From: Chloropicon primus
Lineage: Eukaryota > Chlorophyta > Chloropicophyceae > Chloropicales > Chloropicaceae
Assembly (NCBI GenBank): GCA_023205875.1
Contig: CP060756.1
Location: 1,426,001-1,490,000 of the forward strand
Direction of reading: 5' to 3'
DNA length: 64,000 nucleotides
Part shown: positions 52,936 to 61,572 of the stretch, in pieces
Layout of the letters: each line of letters starts with the position of its first letter
Position numbering within the stretch: the first letter of the stretch is position 1
Made by a program: the position numbers and the translations under genes
Notes under the pieces: model-generated
Seen by the model: only the letters and a program-made list of their open reading frames with translations
What the model was told of the DNA's origin: nothing
Database searches by the model: none

Positions 52936-55842
52936 TCAGCCCGTGTTCTGCATTCCGGAGGCAATGCCCTTCATCGTGATGGTCACGGTATCCTCGACTG
53001 CAGCGGTGTAGAGCGACCGGCTGGTGCTGGTCGAATTGAGCTGCAGCAGCCTAATCATGTCCTCAGACTTTGGCTGGAAGCTCTTCTTCTCGTGCGTGCC
53101 CTCAACGCCTTCGTGGCAGTCCCTCATGTTCTTCAGGTTGATGACCTGCAGAATGTTCAGCGGCGTGATGTAGGGGGCCCTCAAGGAGATCTTCTCCTGC
53201 AAGGTGGAGGTCTTGGAGGTCACCAGCAGACCCTCGTGTCCTGCCACCTGGAGCAGCAAGCTCTTCGTCTCCTCGAACATCGCCCTGAGCTCTTTGCCGA
53301 GCGCGCCCACTTCCTCTGGGTTGGTCAACCTCTTCTCGTAATACTCGGCGATGGCGGGGTCCAACTTGGCGAGAACCATCTCCACCAAGTCGATCGTCAC
53401 CTGGAAGAAGGGCCACTCCTTGTACATCTCTCTCAGCATGTCCAGCTTGCCCTCCTTGACCATCTCCTGCAAGGCTGTGCCGATGCCGAGCCAAACTGGA
53501 AGGCCGAAACGGGTCTGCGTCCACGCGAACACCCACGGGATGGCCCTCAGGGATTCGATGCCCGCGTTCGCCTTTCGCTTCGTGGGCCTGCTTCCGATGT
53601 TCATGCGCCCGATCTCAGTCTCGGGGGTCGCCGTCTTGAAGTACCTGATGAACCTCGGGTCCTTGTAAACCACCTGGCGGAACTTGTCGCAAGAGACGCG
53701 GCTCAGCTCCTCCATGAGGTCCTTCCACTCCTGCTTGGGGACCGGAGGGGCGTCCAGGGAGTGCTCCAGGGTGGCACTAGTGTACAGATCCAGGGTCCTG
53801 AAGCAAACGTTCTCATCCGCAAAGCTCTGCTCGATGATCTCGCCCTGCACCGTGATCCTCAGCTTCCCGTTGATGGTGCCCGCTGGCTGGGACCTGATCG
53901 CAAGGTGCAACGGACCACCGCCACGGCCCACGGTGCCACCTCTACCGTGAAAGAACGTCAAGGACACGCCAAACTCGTTGGCAACCTCCGTGAGGTCCAC
54001 CTGGGCCCTGTAGAGGGCGTAAGCCGCAGCGAGTCTTCCCGCATCCTTGCCACTGTCGCTGTACCCAAGCATGCACTCCTGGCGCCCGTCGATGTGGTTC
54101 AGGAACCATTTGCACGAGCAAAGCTTTCTCAACGTGTTCGGGGCCTCCGACAAGTCACCAAGGCGCTCAAACAGGGGAACCACGTGAAGGAGGGACTCCA
54201 CGTTGGCCTCCTTCTGCAGGAGAAGGACAGAGAGGACGTCAGAGGCTGACGTGGCCATGCTGATCACGTAGTTGCCCAGGGAGGATCTTGGCATCTCCGC
54301 GATGATCTTGAAGGTGCTGAGGCACTCCCTGACCTCCTCGCTGTACGTGGCCGTTCGCGGGAGCAAGGGCCTCTTGCTCTCCAGCTCGCTCAAGAGGAAC
54401 TCGATTTTCTTGTCCTCACTCCATTCCTTGTAGCTGCCCAGCCCGAGGAAGTTGGTGATCTCGTTCATGGTGTCCGCGTGCCTCTCCGCTTCCTGCCTGA
54501 TGTCCAGGCGGATGAGGCCCAGGCCAAAGGTGTTGATCTGCCTGATGAGGTCCTTCAGCCTGTTGTTGGCCACGGCGGTGTCCCCCGTGTCGCACAAGCT
54601 CTTGTGAAGCATGAGGAGGGGCTCCAAGATCTCTTCCTCGGTGATGTAAGCGTTTCTGCTCTTCAGGTAGTCCAGGACGCTATCGTTGGTGTTCAGGCAA
54701 GTGTGCAAGGCATCCCTCGTGTCGTGAAGGCGGTCCCTGATGTCCTCCAAGACCATCCGGTACGGCTGGTGCCTGGACACGGGCCTCCAGAAGTCACAGT
54801 AGTTCCTCCTCTTCCTCTCAAAGGCGAGGTGCTCCTCGTTCAACGTGTGGGACGCGTCGGCGACCTTCTTGTCGCAGTACTCGGCCAGCTCCTCGTTGCA
54901 CCTCCACATGCTCAGGTCGAACATGAGCTTCTCGACCTCCTGGAAGTACAAGTCGCAAGCCGCGTTCCTGGCGAGGATGACCACGTCCCTGGTGCACTCC
55001 GCCGTGACGAAGGGGTTCCCGTCCCTGTCCCCGCCCATCCAGCTGCCAAAGGAGATCACCGAGTGGTCCAAGGGCAAGGGCGGCTGCCCGATGCTCTGCA
55101 GGGCCGTGTCCAGCCTCCTGAGGTACTTGGCCGCGCCTTTGAAGATGGTCTCCTGGAAGTAAGACAAGCCGTGCCTCATCTCGTCCTGGGGCAGGGGCTT
55201 CTTCCTGCTCAGCTCGTCCGTCCTGAACGCGGCGTTGATGTTGCAGTGGAGGGCGTCCAGCAACTCGGACTTCTCGAACTTGTTCATCTTCACGTTGTTG
55301 TGCAGGTCCGTCAGAATCTTCCTGATGGCCGCGTTCTTCTTCAGGAGGCTCCTCCTCAGGGCCTGCGTGGGGTGCGCCGTGATCACGAGGGTGATCTTCT
55401 GCTCGCACAGGGCCTTGTAGATGGCGTTCCCCTCGGGGTCGCTCTTCCCCTCCTTGATGAGCCTCGCGAAGGTCTCGTCCGTGCTCCTCGTGCCCCTGCT
55501 CACCTCGCCGATCCTCTCGGCCAGCTCCTGCTGGGACGACTGGACGTCCTCGCTCAGGTTGTGGAGGTTGAGCATATTGCTGAAGATCGAGGCCACCATC
55601 AGGTGCTCCTCCGGGGTCAAGTTCCCCAAGTACTTCTCCAGCTCGTCGAACTCTTCCGGGTCCTTGCTGCTGCACCAGGCCTGGGACAGGGCGAAGACCA
55701 CCTCCGCCTTGTTCGCCAGCTTCACGTTGTGCGAGCGAAGCATCTGGTAGAAGATGCTCCTCAGCAGGGTCTCGTCCTTCCTCAGGAACTTCTTGGACCC
55801 GAGCCGACTGATCTCCATAAAGTCCACCGTGCTGTCCCCCAT
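52936..55842 (-). CDS. PPC: phosphoenolpyruvate carboxylase
   Basis: 968 residues. The catalytic His motif is VITAHPTQ, the second conserved loop is FHGRGGTVGRGGGP, and SRPTKRK and the terminal QNTG are plant-type features. It carboxylates PEP to oxaloacetate in the cytosol, an anaplerotic step. The N-terminus (MGDSTVDFMEISRLGSKKF) lacks the SIDAQLR phosphorylation motif of vascular-plant enzymes, so light- or PPCK-dependent phosphorylation at that site is not expected. Intronless; convergent with TAF9. Confidence 0.98.
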   Translation of the reverse strand: MGDSTVDFMEISRLGSKKFLRKDETLLRSIFYQMLRSHNVKLANKAEVVFALSQAWCSSKDPEEFDELEKYLGNLTPEEHLMVASIFSNMLNLHNLSEDVQSSQQELAERIGEVSRGTRSTDETFARLIKEGKSDPEGNAIYKALCEQKITLVITAHPTQALRRSLLKKNAAIRKILTDLHNNVKMNKFEKSELLDALHCNINAAFRTDELSRKKPLPQDEMRHGLSYFQETIFKGAAKYLRRLDTALQSIGQPPLPLDHSVISFGSWMGGDRDGNPFVTAECTRDVVILARNAACDLYFQEVEKLMFDLSMWRCNEELAEYCDKKVADASHTLNEEHLAFERKRRNYCDFWRPVSRHQPYRMVLEDIRDRLHDTRDALHTCLNTNDSVLDYLKSRNAYITEEEILEPLLMLHKSLCDTGDTAVANNRLKDLIRQINTFGLGLIRLDIRQEAERHADTMNEITNFLGLGSYKEWSEDKKIEFLLSELESKRPLLPRTATYSEEVRECLSTFKIIAEMPRSSLGNYVISMATSASDVLSVLLLQKEANVESLLHVVPLFERLGDLSEAPNTLRKLCSCKWFLNHIDGRQECMLGYSDSGKDAGRLAAAYALYRAQVDLTEVANEFGVSLTFFHGRGGTVGRGGGPLHLAIRSQPAGTINGKLRITVQGEIIEQSFADENVCFRTLDLYTSATLEHSLDAPPVPKQEWKDLMEELSRVSCDKFRQVVYKDPRFIRYFKTATPETEIGRMNIGSRPTKRKANAGIESLRAIPWVFAWTQTRFGLPVWLGIGTALQEMVKEGKLDMLREMYKEWPFFQVTIDLVEMVLAKLDPAIAEYYEKRLTNPEEVGALGKELRAMFEETKSLLLQVAGHEGLLVTSKTSTLQEKISLRAPYITPLNILQVINLKNMRDCHEGVEGTHEKKSFQPKSEDMIRLLQLNSTSTSRSLYTAAVEDTVTITMKGIASGMQNTG

Positions 55843-55911
55843 CTCTCCTCCTCCTCCTCCTCCTCCTCCTCCTCCTCTTGTTTCGGGTTGGGTTCGGTGC
55901 GTGAGCGAAAG

Positions 55912-55954
<43 letters not shown>

Positions 55955-56059
55955 CTGCAAGCGTCAAGCCCCTCTTGCTCTTGCTCTTGCTCTGAACAAG
56001 TTGTCCTCTCCTCTCGTGTGGTTTCCTCTCCCTTTTGAGGAAGGAGTGAGTGTTCTTGT

Positions 56060-56097
<38 letters not shown>

Positions 56098-56541
56098 CGG
56101 CGGGGCTGAGTTCTTGTGTTCTTGTGTTTATGTTTGTGTTATGCGTTCGTCCTCCTTGTCTTGTGTGGTGGTATGTTTGGTGTGTGTGTGTGTGTTGTGT
56201 CCCCCCCTCCTCCCGGGCGGGTCGTTCCCCTCTGTCCTCCTCGCTCGTGTGTCTCGTGGGCTCGGCCGAGTGCTTTTCTCCTTTTTTCTTTTTCTTAAGG
56301 AACGCCAGGAAGGGGAGAGGCGGACACCGGGACAACTGGCGGACACCAGGGATCAGATCCAACCAAGATCAGGAAGGCCAAGGCCAAGGAGGAGGACGAC
56401 GAGGACGAGACGGGGGGACGAGGAAGAGACGGGGGGACGAGGAAGAGACGGGGGGACGAGACGGAGGGAGGGACGCGGGGACACGGCGGGGGGGGAGAGG
56501 GAGACACAACACACAACACACAACACACACGACAAAGGATT
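55843..56541. promoter_or_regulatory. divergent region PEPC / amidase, repeat-rich
   Basis: 699 bp with a CTC array beside the PEPC start (55849-55877), a GA array (about 55916-55951), CTTGCT hexamers (55974-55994), a long GT array (about 56059-56095) and GGGGGACGAG repeats (about 56411-56460). Frames crossing it are repeat-derived. Confidence 0.45.
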
Positions 56542-58361
56542 ATGCTAATGCGGGGAGGGAAGGGGAAGGGGGGGATAGAGGAGGAGAACGAGGGGGGGTA
56601 CTGCTGCTACAAGGAGGAGGAGAGACGAGGGGAAGGGGGGGAGGAGGGAGGAGGGGGGAGGAGGGAGGGGAGGTGCGAGGACCCCGGGAGCAGACCCGTG
56701 CCGGACCTCCTGGCGCCGATCGCGGGGGAGGCGCTCCTCGACCCCAACAGAGGGAGGAAGGAGTGCGAGGAGGGGACGACGCGGGGGTACCCGGCGTGGA
56801 GGGTCGGCCTGACGTGCCTGGACGAGTTCGATCGGAGGGGAAAAGGGTCCTCGTCTCCGTCCGTTCCCCTTCGACTGAGGGGGTCCCTCGAGGCCAAGGT
56901 CCCCCACACCAAGATCTTCCCGAAGAGCCGCGGAACCTTAAGCGCCTCGCCCCTCGTCGTGTTCACCCTGGGCGGGACCTTCGAGTGGCCCGAGAGGTCT
57001 GAGTCTTCCCTCGGACTGAGGACGGGAGTCCTGCAGAAGGTGGACGTCCGCAACGCGAAGGACACGCTGGGGGTGGGTCTGGACCTGTACCCGAAGCGGA
57101 CGCTGCGCCTGCAAGCGAGGAGGCGGGCCGACCTTCCGAAGCAAGGAGTCCACCTGGGCATCCTGAGGTACGGCGTGACCCTGTCCAGGAGCACCAGCGG
57201 GAGCGGCGGGCCCCCCGGGGAGATCGGGGTCCGGGCGGAGCTCAGGACTCCCGTTGGGGTGAGCGTGACGGGCGAGGCGTCCACGAGCGGCGCGTGCGGC
57301 CTGCGGATGGGCGTGCAGATCAAGCCCACCTACGTTCGCGGCGGGTTCGGTCTGGTCTCCTCGGCCATCGCGGCGGCCGCGGACCTGAGGTCGGGGCGCC
57401 GGGGAGGCCAGAAGGAGAGGGGCCACCTCATTCCGCCGTACTCGGAAACGCTTGGGGGGGGGGAACCAAGCCGGGGGAAGGAGGAAAGGCGCCTCCCTGG
57501 CGGGTTCCTCTGCCACGAGCTCTCGGTCAGCTTCCAGGAGCCGAAGTTCGGGCCCCCGTGGGGGACTCACTTCCGCCGGGTCCCCTCGAGGCCCAAGCCC
57601 GTCTCGCCCACGTTGGACGCGGGGCTCTCGGGCGAGCCCCCCCAGGAGCAGGACCCGGCCCCGCAGAGGAAGAAAGAGATCGCGGTCGTGGGGGGTCACT
57701 GGATCGATCCCGGTGGCGATACGGGCGCCCCGGGGGAAAGGGAAATGAATCTGCACATTGCGGACAGGGTGACTTCCAAGCTGGCACGGAGGGGCTGGGC
57801 AGTTTGGAGGCCCGAGAACAACGAGAAGGGCAGGGAGGACTACACTTGGCCCGAGTACCTGGATTGGGTGGGGGACAGGACGAGGGACAACGTTGCCGTT
57901 GTGGAGATTCACGGGCAGGGCAAGATCGGGGAGATTCCGGCTCAGGGCGTGATCGGGGACGAGGGTTCCCCTCTGAATCGGGTGCTCGGAGAGAAATTCG
58001 GGTTCTTTCCCATCGACTACACGAGGAGGGGTGTTCCGAGGCACGGAGGCACCATCGTAGAGGCTTTTGACACGGACGAGTTCAGGAAGGTAAGGACGAG
58101 GGTGGGACCTTGTAGCGCTCCCCCGGACACTGACTTTTGTTCGTTCGTTAGTTGACTCCGCTTGAGAGGTACGCCGCAGCAGAGTCGGTCAGTGACTCGA
58201 TCGCAAATAGCGTCTGCAAGGCTTACGACGACGAGGCAAAGGCTGTTCTGCCCGGGTGCAGTGCCACGGGGTGCCCCGTGGACGTGGGTTACGCTCGAAG
58301 GAAAGGTTTCCGGGTCAAGTCTTACGGGGCTCCCCGCAAAAATTCTGCTGCGCCGTCCTAG
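56542..58361 (+). CDS. N-acetylmuramoyl-L-alanine amidase-like (Amidase_3) protein, two exons
   Basis: Exon 1 is 56542-58089, exon 2 is 58152-58361, joined in phase 0 across a 62-bp intron (GTAAGG ... TTAG), giving 585 residues. The C-terminal domain has Amidase_3 zinc-site features: GGHWIDPGGDTGAPG (His), the following GEREMNLHIADRV (Glu), VVEIHGQ (His), and GGTIVEAFDTDEFRKLTPLER with the putative catalytic Glu; the last helices come from exon 2. The N-terminal ~300 residues are predicted beta-rich, with alternating hydrophobic strands (VGLDLYPKRTLRLQARRR, LGILRYGVTLSRS, GVSVTGEAST), and are not recognised. An organellar location, perhaps plastid, is inference. No signal peptide is obvious. 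Confidence 0.72.
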
Positions 58362-58472
58362 TCCACCACGAAAGCAAAGAATAACTGTTATTCTCGAAAA
58401 AATGTACCAATATATACAATTATTTACGCAAAGGCAAATGTCCCTCGCCGCTGACATCCCTTCTTCCTCGCT

Positions 58473-59252
58473 TCACCCCCTGCTGAGATCCTCCGAGGCT
58501 TGCCTGAGCTTGCCGAGCTCCTCCGGCGTGGCCTCCCCACTCCCCCTCCACCTGACCTTCCCCCCCTTGTCCACCAGGAAGCAGTACGCCGTCAGCCGAT
58601 TCGAGATGTCCAGGAGTCGCTGGAACTCCCTCAGGTTCCCGAAAGCGGCCATCAGCTTTATGCCACCCACCGCCGAGCCCTGCTCCCTCTTTGCCATCTC
58701 CTTCGCCAGGCCTCCGAGGATCACAGACTTGAGCGGGCCTGCCCTGAACAGGAGCGACTCCACGCAGCAGAGCTCCAGGACCCCGACCTTGGCCTGGCTC
58801 GCCCTCGAGGAGGCCAGAAACCCCTCCGTCCAGGTTCTCAGGTGCCCCTTGGCGTTCTCCCGAAAGTACACCCCCACGACTGTCCCGGACGACCCCGCTC
58901 CACTCTCGTCGGTGAGGAGGCCAGCCACGTCCACCGGGCCCTTGGGGTGAGTGGGGACCGCGAGGCCGGGGTGGCCCGTCGAGAAGTTGATCGGATGGGC
59001 ACTCACGTTCCTAGGGAAGTCCTTGGACGTCCTGTGCGACAGGAGGTGGGGCGAGCAAGGGAACACCTTGCCCCCAGTATCTCGCATCTCATTCAGCTCG
59101 AAAAAGTACCCCTTCTGAAGCCTCTTCTTCTCGAGGTGGTCAAAGTGACGCTCCGGGACGCGGCTCAGTCGCAAGGCCCACCCCATTCGCGCCCCTCGGC
59201 CCCCCGGGTCAAGGCCCAGGCGCCTCACCGACCCCCCCAGCGACTGCAGCAT
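58473..59252 (-). CDS. ATP10: ATP10-like mitochondrial ATP synthase assembly factor
   Basis: 259 residues. After an Arg-rich N-terminal segment suited to mitochondrial import, the family pattern follows: a GGKVFPCSP motif, FPRNVSAHPINFSTG, then VVGVYFRENA, a central helical part, and the diagnostic end AYCFLVDKGGKVRWRGSGEATPEEL (compare LVD...RWAGSG in ATP10). ATP10 chaperones subunit 6 into the F0 sector. Convergent with the amidase gene. Confidence 0.88.
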   Translation of the reverse strand: MLQSLGGSVRRLGLDPGGRGARMGWALRLSRVPERHFDHLEKKRLQKGYFFELNEMRDTGGKVFPCSPHLLSHRTSKDFPRNVSAHPINFSTGHPGLAVPTHPKGPVDVAGLLTDESGAGSSGTVVGVYFRENAKGHLRTWTEGFLASSRASQAKVGVLELCCVESLLFRAGPLKSVILGGLAKEMAKREQGSAVGGIKLMAAFGNLREFQRLLDISNRLTAYCFLVDKGGKVRWRGSGEATPEELGKLRQASEDLSRG

Positions 59253-59390
59253 CCTCCTCCTCCCAGTAGTCCACCTGCTGGATTCCGCGCAATGAAGAAG
59301 CAGAAGCCTCGAAGATTGAAAATTGAAAGGGGCTCGTCGGAGTTTTTGGTGGAATGGAATGGAATGGATGATGGATTGTGATTCATGCGA

Positions 59391-59395
59391 TTACA
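59391..59395 (-). terminator. TGTAA polyadenylation signal, polytopic protein
   Basis: TGTAA on the minus strand 51 nt after the stop of the polytopic gene at 59446. Confidence 0.45.
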
Positions 59396-59445
59396 AAAAA
59401 ATGAAAACGGCAACGACCACCTCCACCGCCGACGATGGGGATCAC

Positions 59446-61182
59446 TCACTCCACTTTCTTGTACAGCTGCCTGTAATGGGTTCCCGCCGTGAAGACGTAC
59501 TTGAGGAAGAAGGCTCCTCCCCCGAAACGGAACAGGGTCGAGGTCAGCATGGAGGCCGAGGAGGCCAGCTTGAAGGCCGTCGTCTCGCTGCCCTCCACCA
59601 GAGGAGAGTGGCAGGCTGGAATCACCTGCATGTGGGTGGCAACCATGCTCGAAATTGTTGAAAGCCAAAGCATCTTGGTCCAAAATTTGGAAAAGGTCTG
59701 GAGATTCAAGCCCGCGGAGAAGTTCTTCTTCAGGTAGTCCTCGAGGTTGTAGATGATGACTCCGACCGCCGCCATGATGATGCCGTTGAAAAGGTGGTGC
59801 ATGTGCAGGAGAATGGCGTACCTGATGTTCACCTGGTGGATGGGAGGGTGCGAGAGCTTCTCCCTGATGCCTCCGACGGTGAAGGGGACGATGAGGCCCG
59901 CCATCACGGCGTACGCCCAGAAACCACTCACCACGACAACCAGGAGGCCATGGAACACGAAGTTGGTCCTCACGTTGTTGGCGCAAGTCTCGAAGGGCTT
60001 GTACATCACCTTGGGCAGGTGACCGATGACGGTGGCCACGTGGATGTTGGTGTTGATGGCCGTGAAGTTCACCGTGCAGAAGAAGAAGATCCTGTCGATC
60101 AACCATCCCGCCGTTGCGGGCGCGCCCGCGACCAACGTCCAGCTCGGGTGCATGAAGTGCCCACGCATCTTGGAGTTCATGTAAAACGCGGTGCTGAAGT
60201 ACGTGAGCTGAACGGAGATGCTGCTGATGGCGTCGAGCTTAGTCCAAAAGGTCGCCTGCGCCTTGCCCTCGCCCTCATCCCTCAAGCAAGGGAAGAGCTG
60301 GGCCCCCGCGATGACATACAAGGCGTGCATGGCCATCTGGTCGAACGCTTTCGAGTAAACCTTTCTTCGTCCGGGCACCATGGGCTCCACGAAGTACTCT
60401 CCTGGGGCAGTGGGGTCTGCAATACCGTGGTTGGCAAGAAGCATCCACGCCCCAAAGAGCATGTAGAAGAAGTTCACCCAAAAGTAAAGGAACTCTGCGC
60501 TGGCCTTCCTGGCCGCCTCCTTGTTCTTGAACTTGCCAACAAAAGGGCCAGTCATGGACCCACCGTTCATGGACAAGAGCCCCACGAGGGCAAAGACCAA
60601 GACGTAGAGGACGTTGGAGAACCAGTACAGAACATCGATATCGGGTGAGGTCGTGTAGCCCTTCGTAAATCCTCTCTCGGCCCACTCCAAGTTAATCGTC
60701 GACCCACCGTTGAGCAAGGTCATGACGATCTGGTGGAGTATCACCCAGACGTGGGAAAGGGGCAGGAGGAAGTACACAAGGGAAACCGTCTTGGGGGATG
60801 TGGAGCCCTTTCTCAGCGCACTCTCGAGGCAAGCCGGCATCACCGCCAGGTACACAGCCCTGTAAGGGAGCACGTTGTTTGCAAGATGGGCAATAACAGA
60901 CTTGCCACCACCTATCACCGTGACCAAGAAGTTCTCGTACTCCTCTTCCCCCGGCGTCTTCACGCCAAACCCCTTGGCAACCTGAAACAGTGAGGAGGCC
61001 AACACAAAGATTGCAGCCCACAAGTAACACCAGATTCTGCCCCTCGAGGCGTCGTTTGGCTTCATCTTGTGCGCCGTCAGTGGCAAGGCGGTCATCTTGC
61101 ACCAAAAGGCGTGGTATCCCCAGAAGAACACCACCACCACGCCAATCACAATGAACAAAGAATCCGTCGCAGGACTCTCCAT
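59446..61182 (-). CDS. unknown polytopic membrane protein (578 residues)
   Basis: The start is set at MESPATDSLFIVIG, whose first hydrophobic helix begins at once; the frame upstream is promoter repeat. About 10-12 hydrophobic segments are visible, e.g. IVIGVVVVFFWGYHAFW, LVYFLLPLSHVWVILHQIVM, VLYVLVFALVGLLSM, FVFHGLLVVVVSGFWAYAVMAGL. Loops contain LNGGSTINLEWAERGFTKGY and HMQVIPACHSPLVEG. No transporter signature is recognised. It is head-to-head with another unknown polytopic gene, and both share an FHG-plus-hydrophobic segment after a VRT motif, so they may be distant relatives. Confidence 0.75.
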   Translation of the reverse strand: MESPATDSLFIVIGVVVVFFWGYHAFWCKMTALPLTAHKMKPNDASRGRIWCYLWAAIFVLASSLFQVAKGFGVKTPGEEEYENFLVTVIGGGKSVIAHLANNVLPYRAVYLAVMPACLESALRKGSTSPKTVSLVYFLLPLSHVWVILHQIVMTLLNGGSTINLEWAERGFTKGYTTSPDIDVLYWFSNVLYVLVFALVGLLSMNGGSMTGPFVGKFKNKEAARKASAEFLYFWVNFFYMLFGAWMLLANHGIADPTAPGEYFVEPMVPGRRKVYSKAFDQMAMHALYVIAGAQLFPCLRDEGEGKAQATFWTKLDAISSISVQLTYFSTAFYMNSKMRGHFMHPSWTLVAGAPATAGWLIDRIFFFCTVNFTAINTNIHVATVIGHLPKVMYKPFETCANNVRTNFVFHGLLVVVVSGFWAYAVMAGLIVPFTVGGIREKLSHPPIHQVNIRYAILLHMHHLFNGIIMAAVGVIIYNLEDYLKKNFSAGLNLQTFSKFWTKMLWLSTISSMVATHMQVIPACHSPLVEGSETTAFKLASSASMLTSTLFRFGGGAFFLKYVFTAGTHYRQLYKKVE

Positions 61183-61572
61183 CTTGACAATCCTATGCTT
61201 GTTTCTCTTTTGTTTCAAGAGAAATGAGAAGAACGAAGGAACAAACGGACGGAAGGACGGAAGGATCAACTGGTTGCGCGCGTCCTTGTACGGCTGGCCT
61301 TGTGCTGCCTCCCGTACGCTCACGCAGTACGACGCGTGGCCCCCGTCTCCCTGTCGTGGTCTCCCTCCCACCTCCCTTGGTGTGTGGGGGGGCGTTGATT
61401 TTTTTTCCCTCCAAGGGATCGGTTCGGCTTTGCGTTTGTGGGGGATATCCACCAGGAGTCCAACAAACGGCTTGGCTTGGCTTGGCTTGGCTTGGCTTGG
61501 CTTGGTGCCTGCCTCTACTCTGCCTTCTTGGGGGGGGGCCAAGGCCACAGCACAGACTAAAAGAGACCACTC
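61183..61572. promoter_or_regulatory. divergent promoter of two polytopic genes
   Basis: 390 bp containing about seven GGCTT pentamers (61470-61505), the same unit seen upstream of CAF-1 p60, plus a G run (61531-61538). Confidence 0.5.
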
